Position numbers and translations under genes: made by a program. A model generated the notes under the pieces. That model was given only the letters and a program-made list of their open reading frames with translations. It was not told where the DNA came from and did not search any database. 64,000 nucleotides of DNA. Origin: Chthoniobacterales bacterium. GTDB lineage: Bacteria > Verrucomicrobiota > Verrucomicrobiia > Chthoniobacterales > JAATET01. The stretch's first letter is position 1, and each line of letters starts with the position of its first letter. The stretch covers positions 1 through 64,000 of the forward strand of contig DATCRI010000058.1 in the NCBI GenBank assembly GCA_036569045.1, read 5' to 3'. Below, piece after piece: positions 34,396 to 42,722 of the stretch.

Positions 34396-34824
34396 TCAGC
34401 CCACCGGCGTCTGCAGGGCCGCCAGAGCTGTTTCCCACGGCAGCGTGGCGCATTTCACACGCTGCGGAAACTCGTGCACCGAGCGCATCACGGTGAGTCG
34501 CGGATGAGCGTCGAGTTCCTCCGTCGCCTCGCCGCTCACGGCCAGCTTGCGGAAGTCCTCCGCGAGTCCGCGCGCCGCGGCGACACCGCAGCCGGCAAAC
34601 TCCATCGTGAGCAGCGATGCCGAGGCCGTGCAGATCGCGCACGCGCTGCCGGTGAATTTCGCCTCGCGCACCGCCCCATCCGCCAGCGCCAGTTCGATCG
34701 TGATCTCGTCGCCGCACAACGCGTTGACGCCTTCGGCGCGATGGGTCGCTCCCTCGAGCGGACCGAAGTTCCGTGGCCGCCGCGAATGCTGTAGCAGCAC
34801 CTCCTGATAAAGTTCCATGCTCAT
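34396..34824 (-). CDS. sufU: Iron-sulfur cluster scaffold SufU/IscU
   Basis: SufU receives sulfur from SufS and helps build Fe-S clusters in the cytoplasm. The 142-residue product shows the three conserved cysteines: NALCGDEI, SACAICTAS and RVKCATLPW, with the Asp of GDE. The YQEVLLQHSRRPRNFG start is typical. Its ATG overlaps the sufS stop by four bases (ATGA), so translation is coupled. The pair lacks sufBCD in this window. Separation of IscU from SufU is by sequence impression and the SufS-type partner. Confidence 0.92.
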   Translation of the reverse strand: MSMELYQEVLLQHSRRPRNFGPLEGATHRAEGVNALCGDEITIELALADGAVREAKFTGSACAICTASASLLTMEFAGCGVAAARGLAEDFRKLAVSGEATEELDAHPRLTVMRSVHEFPQRVKCATLPWETALAALQTPVG

Positions 34825-36059
34825 GATCTCGTAAAAAACTCCACCGCTTCGCGCACTGCGGCGACTCCCCGCTCCAGCTCGTCGTCCGTGTTGTAGAGAT
34901 AAAAACTCATGCGGCACGACGACGGAGCGCCAAGCTTGCGCATGAGCGGCTGAGCGCAATGGTGGCCGGCGCGCAGCGCGACGCCGCGCTCGTTCGCAAA
35001 AAAGGCAAGGTCGTGCGCATGCACCCCGGTAACATGAAACGTCACGAGCCCGGCGCGATGACCCATCGGCCCGAACACACGCACGCCATCGATTTCCCGC
35101 AGCGCCGACGCCGCCCGCTCGCCAAGTGACTCGCAATGCTCCGCCGCGGCCGCCAGCCCGGTGTCATCGAGATAATCCATCGCGGCGTGCAGTCCCGCCG
35201 CCTCGATGATGGCCGGCGTTCCCGCCTCGAAACGAGCGGGAGGTTTGCGGAAGGTCGCGCCCTCGTAGGTCACGCGCGCGACCATCTCGCCGCCAAACTG
35301 CCACGGCGCCATCGCCTGCAACATTTCCTCCCTTCCATAGAGCAGCCCGATGCCCGTCGGACCGCACATCTTGTGGCCCGAGCACGTGTAAAAATCGCAT
35401 CCGATTCCGCTCACATCCACAGGCAGATGCCCCGCGCCCTGGGCGCCGTCGATCAACGTGACGACGCCGCGCCCGCGCGCCTCGGCGCACAACTCGGCCA
35501 CGGGCGCCACGATGCCAAGAGTGTTCGAGACATGGGCGAACGCAAAGATTCGCGGACGCTCCGCAAGCAGCCTGCGCGCGGCATCGAGATCGAGCGCCGC
35601 GCCATTTTCCGTCACCGGCACATAGGCCAGCCGCGCGCCCTTGCGTCGCGCCAGCTCGAGCCACGGCACGAGGTTGCTGTGATGCTCCATCTCGGTCAGC
35701 AGGATCGTGTCGCCGGCCTGCACGTTCTCCTCACCCCACGAATTCACGACGAGATTCACCGCCTCAGTCGTGCCGCGTGTGAAGACGATGCTTTCCGGCG
35801 TCGGCGCACCGAGAAATGCCGCCGCTCGTGTCCGCGCCGCCTCATAGGCGGCGGTTGCCCGCTCGCTCAATTCATGGATGCCACGATGCACGTTCGCGTA
35901 TTCGTGCGCGGCGAACTCCGCCATGCGCTCGATCACGGCACGCGGCTTTTGCGTGCTCGCGCCATTGTCCAGATAAGCGACGGGCAGGCCATTCACCTCG
36001 ACGTCGAGGAAGGGAAATTCCTCGCGGATCGTTGCGAGATCGAAGGTCGCTTTTGTCAT
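34821..36059 (-). CDS. sufS: Cysteine desulfurase SufS
   Basis: SufS removes sulfur from cysteine using PLP and passes it to SufU. The 412-residue product has the class V aminotransferase fold: YLDNGASTQKPRAVIERM, VNLVVNSWGEENV, AHVSNTLG, the PLP lysine in CSGHKMCGPTGIGLLYG, and the catalytic cysteine in RAGHHCAQPLMR, a SufS-type loop. ATG 36059 was chosen because the family starts with a short helix (TFDLATIREEFPFL). An in-frame ATG six codons upstream exists. It is divergent from pdxH, with an FNR-type box between them. Confidence 0.95.
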   Translation of the reverse strand: MTKATFDLATIREEFPFLDVEVNGLPVAYLDNGASTQKPRAVIERMAEFAAHEYANVHRGIHELSERATAAYEAARTRAAAFLGAPTPESIVFTRGTTEAVNLVVNSWGEENVQAGDTILLTEMEHHSNLVPWLELARRKGARLAYVPVTENGAALDLDAARRLLAERPRIFAFAHVSNTLGIVAPVAELCAEARGRGVVTLIDGAQGAGHLPVDVSGIGCDFYTCSGHKMCGPTGIGLLYGREEMLQAMAPWQFGGEMVARVTYEGATFRKPPARFEAGTPAIIEAAGLHAAMDYLDDTGLAAAAEHCESLGERAASALREIDGVRVFGPMGHRAGLVTFHVTGVHAHDLAFFANERGVALRAGHHCAQPLMRKLGAPSSCRMSFYLYNTDDELERGVAAVREAVEFFTRS

Positions 36060-36140
36060 CACAGCATCATTCCACATCCTGCTCCCGGCCACCATGCTGC
36101 ATGAGGCGGAACCTGTCGTATCCCGCAATCATTCCGGGGC

Positions 36141-36154
36141 TTGATCCTCGTCAA
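36141..36154 (+). promoter_or_regulatory. FNR-type box between sufS and pdxH (9/10 match)
   Basis: TTGATCCTCGTCAA, compared with TTGAT-N4-ATCAA: one mismatch (G for A). It ends 36 bases before the pdxH ATG and lies 82 bases upstream of the sufS ATG on the other strand. It is one of three such sites here. Confidence 0.6.
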
Positions 36155-36189
36155 ATTCCACCGCGCCAACTGGCGTTAAATCACCCACT

Positions 36190-36846
36190 ATGGAAATTGT
36201 CGAAAACCCTCCCTCGCTCCGCATCTGCGAGGATCCTTCACGCGTCCCGCTCGACGGTTCGCACATGGATGCCAATCCCTTCGTCGTCTTCGGCGAGTGG
36301 TTCGACGAGGCTTGTGCAGCCGGCGTCCCCGAGGTGAATGCGATGAGCCTGGCCACCGCGGGCGCGGATGGGCGTGTCACGTGCCGCACGGTGCTCCTCA
36401 AAGCCTGGGACGAGCAGGGGTTTGTCTTTTTCACGAACTACGAAAGCGAAAAGGCGGCCCAGCTCACGGAGAATCCGCAGGCGGCGCTGCTCTTTCCATG
36501 GCTCAGCCTCGGCCGTCAGATCGAGATCACCGGCAAGGCGGAAAAAATCACCCCCGCGGAATCGGCGCGCTATTTTCTGCGCCGCCCCTTCAAGAGCCGC
36601 GTCGGGGCGTGGGTTTCGGCGCAAAGCCGCACGATCACCTCGCGCCAGCTGCTGGAGGCGAAGTTCGAGCAGATGCTGCGCAAGTTCCGGAATGGCGAAG
36701 TGCCACTCCCGGATACATGGGGCGGCTACCGCGTCGCGCCGCAGACGATGGAATTCTGGCAGGCCGCGCCGCACCGCCTGCACGACCGCATCTTCTACAA
36801 GCGCGCCCACAACGGCAGCTGGCGGCAATTGCGGCTCCAGCCCTAG
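36190..36846 (+). CDS. pdxH: Pyridoxamine 5'-phosphate oxidase
   Basis: PdxH uses FMN and oxygen to make pyridoxal phosphate, the cofactor of SufS and many transaminases. The 218-residue product shows the FMN-binding region PDGRVTCRTVLLKAWDEQGFVFFTNYES, a strand pair with SLGRQIEITGKAEKI, and the C-terminal GGYRVAPQTMEFWQ and RLHDRIFYKR. ATG 36190 is the only good start. It precedes the anaerobic ribonucleotide reductase. The oxygen-using enzyme beside an anaerobic operon is odd, but it makes the PLP used by sufS next door. Confidence 0.94.
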   Translation: MEIVENPPSLRICEDPSRVPLDGSHMDANPFVVFGEWFDEACAAGVPEVNAMSLATAGADGRVTCRTVLLKAWDEQGFVFFTNYESEKAAQLTENPQAALLFPWLSLGRQIEITGKAEKITPAESARYFLRRPFKSRVGAWVSAQSRTITSRQLLEAKFEQMLRKFRNGEVPLPDTWGGYRVAPQTMEFWQAAPHRLHDRIFYKRAHNGSWRQLRLQP

Positions 36847-36861
36847 GGGACGCTCGAAATC

Positions 36862-36875
36862 TTGATGGCGATCAA
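36862..36875 (+). promoter_or_regulatory. Perfect FNR-type box upstream of nrdD
   Basis: TTGATGGCGATCAA matches TTGAT-N4-ATCAA at all ten positions. It begins 16 bases after the pdxH stop. A class II site (centre at -41.5) would put the transcript start near 36910, ahead of the GTG at 36936, in support of that start. Confidence 0.75.
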
Positions 36876-36935
36876 TGCGCCCTCGGCTGGACCTACCGGA
36901 TAGTGCGGCCTCGGAAAACCGAACCGCAACATCTG

Positions 36936-38645
36936 GTGACCACCGCGACCCAAATCGATCCGACTTCGTCGCTGAACGAATACCTCGACCGCGAGGATTG
37001 GCGGGTCAACGCGAATGCCAACCAGGGCTATTCCCTTGGCGGCATGATTCTCAATCTCGGCGGCAAGCTGACCGCCAACTACTGGCTCGACCACATCTAT
37101 CCCGAGCCTATCGGCCGCGCGCATCGCCAGGCCGATTTTCATCTGCACGACCTCGACATGCTTGCCGGTTACTGCGCCGGCTGGTCGCTGCGCGCGCTGC
37201 TCGCGGAGGGATTCAACGGCGTGCCGAACAAGGTCGAGTCGCGCCCGCCGCGGCATCTGCGCACATCGCTCGGGCAGATGGTGAATTTTCTCGGCACGCT
37301 GCAGAATGAATGGGCCGGCGCGCAGGCTTTCAGTTCCGTCGACACGTATCTCGCGCCCTTCGTCCGCGCCGATCGACTCGACGAAGACACCGTCCGGCAG
37401 AATCTGCAGGAATTCGTTTTCAACCTGAACGTCCCATCGCGCTGGGGCACGCAGACGCCCTTCACGAATCTCACCTTCGACTGGGTCTGCCCGGAGGATC
37501 TGCGCGGGCAGCATCCGCTCATCGGCGGGGAGCCCGCCGCATTCACCTACGGCGATCTCGGCGAGGAAATGCGGATCATCAATCGCGCGTTCCTGCAGGT
37601 GATGATCGCTGGCGACGCCCGGCAGCGCATCTTCACGTTCCCGATCCCGACCTACAACATCACCGAGGATTTTCCGTGGGAAAGCGACGACGTCGATCTG
37701 CTCTTCGAGGTCACCGCGAAATACGGGCTGCCGTATTTCCAGAATTTCCTGCGCTCCGATCTCCAGCCTGGCATGGTGCGCTCGATGTGCTGCCGCCTGC
37801 AGCTCGACCTGCGCGAGTTGCTCAAGCGCGGGAACGGGCTCTTCGGCTCGGCCGAACAGACCGGCTCGCTCGGCGTCGTCACGATCAATGCCGCGCGGCT
37901 GGGCTACCTGCGCGCCGGCGACGAGTCCGCGCTCATGGAACGGCTCGAGGAATTGATGGACCTCGCGCGCGACAGTCTCGAGATCAAGCGCGACGTCATC
38001 CAGCAGCAGATGGATCGCGGCCTCTATCCCTACACGCGCCGGTATCTCGGCACGCTGCGCAATCATTTCTCCACGATCGGCATCAACGGCGTGAACGAGT
38101 GCATCCGGAATTTCACCGGCGACGCGGAGGACATTTCCACCCTATGGGGCCAGGCTTTTGCACTGCGACTCCTCGACCGCATGCGCGAGCGCATCACCGC
38201 CTTCCAGCAGCAGACCGGGCACCTCTACAATCTCGAGGCCACACCCGCGGAAGGCACGACCTATCGCTTCGCCCGATCCGATCGCGCCTGTTTTCCAGAA
38301 ATGCTGCAGGCCGGAACGCCGAACGCCCCCTACTACACGAACTCGACGCAGCTGCCCGTGGGTTTCACCGACGATCCCTTCTCCGCCCTCGATCACCAGG
38401 AGGAACTCCAACGCCGCTACACCGGCGGCACCGTCTTCCATCTTTATCTTCCGGAGCGTGTGTCCACCGGCCGCGCATGCCGCGACCTCGTCCGCCGCGT
38501 GCTCACGCGCTTCCGCATCCCGTATCTCACGATCACGCCCACGTTCTCGATCTGCCCCGCGCACGGCTACCTCGCTGGCGAGCACGAGTTTTGTCCGCGC
38601 TGCGATGCCGAGCGCCTGGCTCGCAAGCAGCAAGAAAGCTTATGA
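36936..38645 (+). CDS. nrdD: Anaerobic (class III) ribonucleotide reductase, large part without the glycyl-radical domain
   Basis: NrdD reduces ribonucleotides without oxygen. The 569-residue product has the NrdD core: NANANQGYSLGGMILN, FNLNVPSRWGTQTPFTNLTF, RSMCCRLQLDLREL and INGVNECIRNFTGDAEDIS. It ends at a zinc-knuckle-like CPAHGYLAGEHEFCPRCD and then stops. The glycyl-radical segment expected next (RVxGY) is missing from this protein and is coded by the next gene, whose ATG overlaps this stop (ATGA). There is no ATP-cone. The start is GTG 36936 or GTG 36903. The first is favoured by the FNR box and by the family pattern. Function requires the small partner. Confidence 0.88.
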   Translation: MTTATQIDPTSSLNEYLDREDWRVNANANQGYSLGGMILNLGGKLTANYWLDHIYPEPIGRAHRQADFHLHDLDMLAGYCAGWSLRALLAEGFNGVPNKVESRPPRHLRTSLGQMVNFLGTLQNEWAGAQAFSSVDTYLAPFVRADRLDEDTVRQNLQEFVFNLNVPSRWGTQTPFTNLTFDWVCPEDLRGQHPLIGGEPAAFTYGDLGEEMRIINRAFLQVMIAGDARQRIFTFPIPTYNITEDFPWESDDVDLLFEVTAKYGLPYFQNFLRSDLQPGMVRSMCCRLQLDLRELLKRGNGLFGSAEQTGSLGVVTINAARLGYLRAGDESALMERLEELMDLARDSLEIKRDVIQQQMDRGLYPYTRRYLGTLRNHFSTIGINGVNECIRNFTGDAEDISTLWGQAFALRLLDRMRERITAFQQQTGHLYNLEATPAEGTTYRFARSDRACFPEMLQAGTPNAPYYTNSTQLPVGFTDDPFSALDHQEELQRRYTGGTVFHLYLPERVSTGRACRDLVRRVLTRFRIPYLTITPTFSICPAHGYLAGEHEFCPRCDAERLARKQQESL

Positions 38646-38815
38646 AAAAAATCGAACTCGAAGACCACGAGCGCCAGCGGTGCGAAGTGTGGACGCGCGT
38701 GATGGGCTACCATCGGCCCGTCTCGCAATTCAACATCGGCAAGCAGAGCGAACACCACGAGCGCCTTCCGTTCCGCAAATTGAAAACCGAGGAGCCCGTT
38801 GTCGCTGCGAGCTGA
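38642..38815 (+). CDS. Separate glycyl-radical domain of the class III ribonucleotide reductase
   Basis: The 57-residue product is CEVWTRVMGYHRPVSQFNIG plus short ends. The RVMGY motif holds the glycine that NrdG would turn into the catalytic radical, and the following PVSQFNIGKQSEHHER matches the last residues of normal NrdD. In full-length enzymes this segment follows the zinc knuckle. Here it starts at ATG 38642, overlapping the nrdD stop. It probably binds the large part to complete the active site. The gene is also overlapped by the start of nrdG. Too short for most gene callers to keep without context. Confidence 0.85.
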   Translation: MKKIELEDHERQRCEVWTRVMGYHRPVSQFNIGKQSEHHERLPFRKLKTEEPVVAAS

Positions 38816-39446
38816 ACCTGGCCTGCGGGTCGGCGGATTCGTCCCATTTTCGACCGTCGATTTTCCCGGCCGTCTCGCCGCGGTTGTCTTCTGCCAGGGC
38901 TGTCCGTGGCGCTGCCGCTACTGCCACAACCCGCATCTGCAGTCGTTCGACGGAGGCACCGCCGACTGGCCGCGCATCGAGGCTTTCCTCGAGACAAGGC
39001 GCGGATTGCTCGATGCCGTGGTCTTCAGCGGCGGAGAGCCCACCGCCCAGCTTGGGCTGCCTGCGGCCATGCGAACTGCGCGGCGCATGGGCTTTGCCGT
39101 GGGGCTGCACACGGCCGGAATTTTCCCATTCCCCCTCCGCCGGGCGCTGGATTACGTGGATTGGGTCGGCCTTGATATCAAGGCGCCGTTCGAGCGTTAC
39201 GCCGAGACCACCGGCTGCCGCGCAAGCGGACGAAATGCCGAAGACTCGCTGCGCATTTTGCTGGGATCGGGCGTGGACTACGAGCTGCGCACAACGGTCC
39301 ATCCCTCTCTCCTCGACGACGCCGGGAAAAATCAAATTCGCCGGACGCTGGACCGCTTCGGCGCCCGTCCCACCCGCTGGCAGGAATTCCGCCCCGCCGG
39401 CTGCGCCGACATGGAACTCAACGCCGCTTTCCAGGCCAATTTTTGA
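38799..39446 (+). CDS. nrdG: Anaerobic ribonucleotide reductase activating protein
   Basis: NrdG is a radical SAM enzyme that makes the glycyl radical on the reductase. The 215-residue product has CPWRCRYC near its N-terminus (the CxxxCxxC cluster motif) followed by HNPHLQ, the AVVFSGGEPTAQLGL motif, and the family core. TTG 38799 is the start. It is preceded by GAGGAG and overlaps the end of the small glycyl-radical gene by 17 bases. Its stop lies inside an FNR-type box (39443-39456). Confidence 0.92.
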   Translation: MSLRAEPGLRVGGFVPFSTVDFPGRLAAVVFCQGCPWRCRYCHNPHLQSFDGGTADWPRIEAFLETRRGLLDAVVFSGGEPTAQLGLPAAMRTARRMGFAVGLHTAGIFPFPLRRALDYVDWVGLDIKAPFERYAETTGCRASGRNAEDSLRILLGSGVDYELRTTVHPSLLDDAGKNQIRRTLDRFGARPTRWQEFRPAGCADMELNAAFQANF

Positions 39447-39456
39447 CTTGGATCAA
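39443..39456 (+). promoter_or_regulatory. FNR-type box upstream of the feo operon (9/10 match)
   Basis: TTGACTTGGATCAA, one mismatch (C for T) against TTGAT-N4-ATCAA. It overlaps the nrdG stop and ends 36 bases before the next gene, exactly as the pdxH site does. Confidence 0.65.
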
Positions 39457-39491
39457 CGACGGCGCGCATCATTCCTGCGATTTTTCCTCTC

Positions 39492-40505
39492 ATGCAATCC
39501 ATCGGCTCCCTCGTGGACCGTCCTGCGACCATCACGTGGGAGGTGACGCGCGGCGCGATGGAAGGCCATCGGAGTCCGCGGTTCTGCACCGACCTGACCG
39601 CCCGCGAATGTCGCAACGTCGTCGACCAGATCGCCGAAGCCGCCCCGCAGATTCTCCTCATCTCGGGCGATGTGGTGGCGCGACGCGACCTCGTGGAAAT
39701 CATCGCGCGCGCAGATGCGCATGGCATCTGGGTCGCCCTTCGACCCGCGATCCGGCGCGGGCTGCTCGACGTCGATTTCGGCGCACTGCGCCATGCCGGC
39801 TTGCGCAGCCTGTCCGTGAATCTTGGCAGCACTCGCACCGCTGGAATGGATCGCCGCATTTCCACCGCGCTGGATGTCCTCACCGCCGCACGCCGCGCGC
39901 GTCTCGCCATCCAAATCAAGACGACTCTCCCCGACTTCGACGATCTCCCGCGCGTCATCCGCATTATGAGATCGCTCCAGCCCGCGGAATGGAGAACTTC
40001 CTTGCCCGTGCCTCGCCGCGGCGAGGAGCCCCTCAATCCGAATCTCACGGAGAAGATGCTCAGTGCGTTGAGTCTTTTTCCATCGGCCACGGGCGTTCCA
40101 CTGGGCATCAGCAACGCCCCGCACATCCGTCGGATCTCCATACAGGCCCACGCCGTCCCCCATCCGCGCCGGCGTCGCATCGTTCCGCTCAACGACGGAC
40201 GCGGCCGCCTTTTCGTCTCCCATCGTGGGGAAATCATGCCCGGCTCCGCGCTACCGATCGCCTGCGGCAATGTTCGCCTTCATCATCTTCTCGACATCTA
40301 TCGGGAGGCTCCAGTTTTTCAGCGGCTGAGAAACCCGAATCTGCTCAGGGGAAAATGTGGCCGATGCGGATTCCGCCTCGTCTGCGGAGGCTCTCGCGCC
40401 CGGGCCTACGCCGCCACCGGCGATTACCTTGCCTCGGACCCCGCCTGTGCGTTCGCGTCCGCGGCTCCACGCCCGGCATCGGACGAGGCGCTCCTCGCTT
40501 CCTGA
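39492..40505 (+). CDS. Radical SAM/SPASM-family protein that has lost the cluster motif
   Basis: The 337-residue product is related to radical SAM proteins with a SPASM end. The N-terminus reads ATITWEVTRGAMEGHRSPRF, where relatives have ITWEVTRACDLxCxHCRA, so the CxxxCxxC cluster site is gone. The GGEP strand reads LLISGDVVARRDL. The C-terminal part keeps CGRCGFRLVCGGSRARAYAATGDYLASDPAC, the SPASM cysteines. It probably cannot cleave SAM. It may bind an auxiliary Fe-S cluster or serve as a partner protein. It leads the feoA-feoB operon, eight bases before feoA, and follows an FNR box. Confidence 0.75.
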   Translation: MQSIGSLVDRPATITWEVTRGAMEGHRSPRFCTDLTARECRNVVDQIAEAAPQILLISGDVVARRDLVEIIARADAHGIWVALRPAIRRGLLDVDFGALRHAGLRSLSVNLGSTRTAGMDRRISTALDVLTAARRARLAIQIKTTLPDFDDLPRVIRIMRSLQPAEWRTSLPVPRRGEEPLNPNLTEKMLSALSLFPSATGVPLGISNAPHIRRISIQAHAVPHPRRRRIVPLNDGRGRLFVSHRGEIMPGSALPIACGNVRLHHLLDIYREAPVFQRLRNPNLLRGKCGRCGFRLVCGGSRARAYAATGDYLASDPACAFASAAPRPASDEALLAS

Positions 40506-40512
40506 CCCTTTC

Positions 40513-40818
40513 ATGAAAATCCCTGCCCTGCTCCGCGCACTTTTGTTGAGACTGAATCCCGACCTCGCTCATTCGCGCTCTGCCGACAATCCGCAGCGTT
40601 TGCACGAGCTTCCGAACGGCTCATCCGCGTCCATCACCGGCCTTGCCCTTCCTGACGACGCACGCCGGCGGCTGCTCGAGCTCGGCTTCCTCCCCGGCAC
40701 GCCGCTGCACGCCATAAGGCGCGCGCCACTCGGCGATCCGCTCCAGGTCGAAGTGTGCGGCTATCATCTCTCCCTCCGCCGCCGCGAGGCGTCCGGCATC
40801 CTCATCGAACCCCGATGA
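40513..40818 (+). CDS. feoA: Ferrous iron transport protein FeoA
   Basis: FeoA is a small SH3-like protein that supports FeoB at the inner membrane. The 101-residue product shows the family pattern GLALPDDARRRLLELGFLPGTPLHAI, then PLGDPLQVEVCGYHLSLRRREA, the typical end. An N-terminal extension of about 25 residues precedes the SH3 fold. ATG 40513 is used. Its last four bases overlap the start of feoB (ATGA), showing coupled translation. Confidence 0.93.
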   Translation: MKIPALLRALLLRLNPDLAHSRSADNPQRLHELPNGSSASITGLALPDDARRRLLELGFLPGTPLHAIRRAPLGDPLQVEVCGYHLSLRRREASGILIEPR

Positions 40819-42722
40819 GCGCCGGCATTCTCCTCGATCAGCCTCCCAAAAAGAATCGCACCCGCCTGGTCGCGCTTGCGGGAAATCCGAACAGCGGCAA
40901 GAGCACCATCTTCAACGCCCTCACCGGCCTGCGGCAAAAAGTCGCGAACTATCCCGGCGTGACCGTTGAAAAGAAAACGGGGCGCTTTGCCGGGATGCAT
41001 GGCGAGTTCATGGACGCGCTCGATCTCCCCGGCACCTATAGCCTCGACGCGCAAAGCCCCGACGAGGCCATTGCACGCGACGTGCTGCTCGGCCACCGGC
41101 AGGACACCCGCCGCCCGGACGTTGTCGTGAGTGTCGTGGACGCGTCGAACGTCGAGCGCAATCTCTACCTCACCACCCAGCTCGGCGACCTCGGCATTCC
41201 GGTCGTGGTCGCGCTGAACATGGTCGATGTCGCGGAGCAAAAAGGCATCCGCATCGATCCCGACTCCCTCGAGCGAAGGCTTGGAATGCCGGTCGTTCCG
41301 ATGGTCGCGTCGAAGGGCAAAGGTCTCGTGGAGCTCAAATCCCGGCTCGCGCAGGCCCGCACGACGCGACCTGGCGGCGCCACCCTCTCCTCCAGCGTGG
41401 AGGATCGCTACGCGCGGATTCGCGAGATTTGCTCCGGCGCCGTGCGGCGTCCCGACTCTCCGCGCCGCTCGCTCACCGATCGCGTGGACGCCGTTCTCAC
41501 TCATCGCGTCTGGGGCTGGGTGTTCTTCCTCTCGCTCATGGCGCTGCTCTTTTTCTCGATCTTCCAGATCGCGGCATGGCCGATGGAGGGAATCGAGTCC
41601 GCCACCGCATTCGCCGGGGAATGGCTCGGCGGCCGCATGCCCGCCGGCGACCTTCGCAGCCTGCTCACGGACGGCGTCGTGGCGGGCGTCGGAGGCGTCG
41701 TCGTCTTCCTGCCGCAGATTTTGATCCTCTTTTTCTTTCTCGGATTGCTCGAGGACAGCGGCTACATGGCGCGCGGCGCGTTCATCATGGACCGCCTCAT
41801 GGCCATGGTCGGACTGCATGGCAAGTCCTTCATCCCGCTGCTCAGCTCGTTCGCCTGCGCGATCCCCGGCGTCATGGCGGCCCGCACCATCGAGAATCGC
41901 GGCGACCGCCTGGCGACCATCCTGATCTGCCCGCTCATGAGCTGCTCGGCGCGGTTGCCCGTCTATGCGCTGATGATCGCGGTGCTCCTGCCGGCCGGGA
42001 CCGGCGCCGCCTGGACGAAGGCCGGCATCATGCTCGCGATGTATGTGCTGGGAGTGGCCGCGGCCTTCGTGACGGCGTGGCTGCTCAAGCGCACGGTCTT
42101 TCGCGGCGAGCCGTCGATGCTGCTGCTCGAGATGCCGCCCTACCGGCTCCCCTCGCTGCGCAACACCTTTCTCCGCATGTGGGAGCGTGGCCGCATCTTC
42201 CTCACGCACGCGGGCACCACGATCCTCGCGCTATCCATCGTGCTGTGGGCCATGATGACCTATCCCAAGCCCGCGCAATCCGACACACCGCCCTCGCAGG
42301 CGCTTTCCGGCAGCCTCGCGGGCCGCATGGGCCACGCGCTGGAGCCAGTGATTCGCCCGCTCGGCTACGATTGGAAGATCGGCATCGGGCTCATTGCATC
42401 CTTCGCGGCGCGCGAGGCTTTCGTCGGCACGATGGCGATCGTTCACAACGTAGGCGACGACGGCGACGGCAGCGTCACCCTGCGCGACGCGTTGCGCGCG
42501 GAACGGCGAGCCGACGGTTCACCGGTTTACACACCCCTGGTCTGCATCGGGCTGATGGCCTTCTACGTGCTCTCGATGCAATGCATGAGCACGCTGGCCG
42601 TGGTGCGCCGCGAGACGAATAGCTGGCGCTGGCCGATCTTCCAGTTCGCTTACATGACCGCGCTCGCCTACGGAGCAAGCCTCCTCATTTACCAGGGCGG
42701 CCGCCTGCTGGGATTCCAATGA
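40815..42722 (+). CDS. feoB: Ferrous iron transporter FeoB
   Basis: FeoB imports Fe2+ across the inner membrane, driven by its N-terminal G domain. The 635-residue product carries G1 GNPNSGKST (23-31), the G2 region YPGVTVEKKTG, G3 DLPGTYS, and G4 LNMVD, followed by a membrane part with the family motifs SFIPLLSSFACAIPGVMAARTI and MSCSARLPVYALMI. The length is a little short because the loop between G domain and membrane part is brief. FeoB needs ferrous iron, so it fits the low-oxygen control suggested by the upstream FNR box. Confidence 0.96.
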   Translation: MSAGILLDQPPKKNRTRLVALAGNPNSGKSTIFNALTGLRQKVANYPGVTVEKKTGRFAGMHGEFMDALDLPGTYSLDAQSPDEAIARDVLLGHRQDTRRPDVVVSVVDASNVERNLYLTTQLGDLGIPVVVALNMVDVAEQKGIRIDPDSLERRLGMPVVPMVASKGKGLVELKSRLAQARTTRPGGATLSSSVEDRYARIREICSGAVRRPDSPRRSLTDRVDAVLTHRVWGWVFFLSLMALLFFSIFQIAAWPMEGIESATAFAGEWLGGRMPAGDLRSLLTDGVVAGVGGVVVFLPQILILFFFLGLLEDSGYMARGAFIMDRLMAMVGLHGKSFIPLLSSFACAIPGVMAARTIENRGDRLATILICPLMSCSARLPVYALMIAVLLPAGTGAAWTKAGIMLAMYVLGVAAAFVTAWLLKRTVFRGEPSMLLLEMPPYRLPSLRNTFLRMWERGRIFLTHAGTTILALSIVLWAMMTYPKPAQSDTPPSQALSGSLAGRMGHALEPVIRPLGYDWKIGIGLIASFAAREAFVGTMAIVHNVGDDGDGSVTLRDALRAERRADGSPVYTPLVCIGLMAFYVLSMQCMSTLAVVRRETNSWRWPIFQFAYMTALAYGASLLIYQGGRLLGFQ

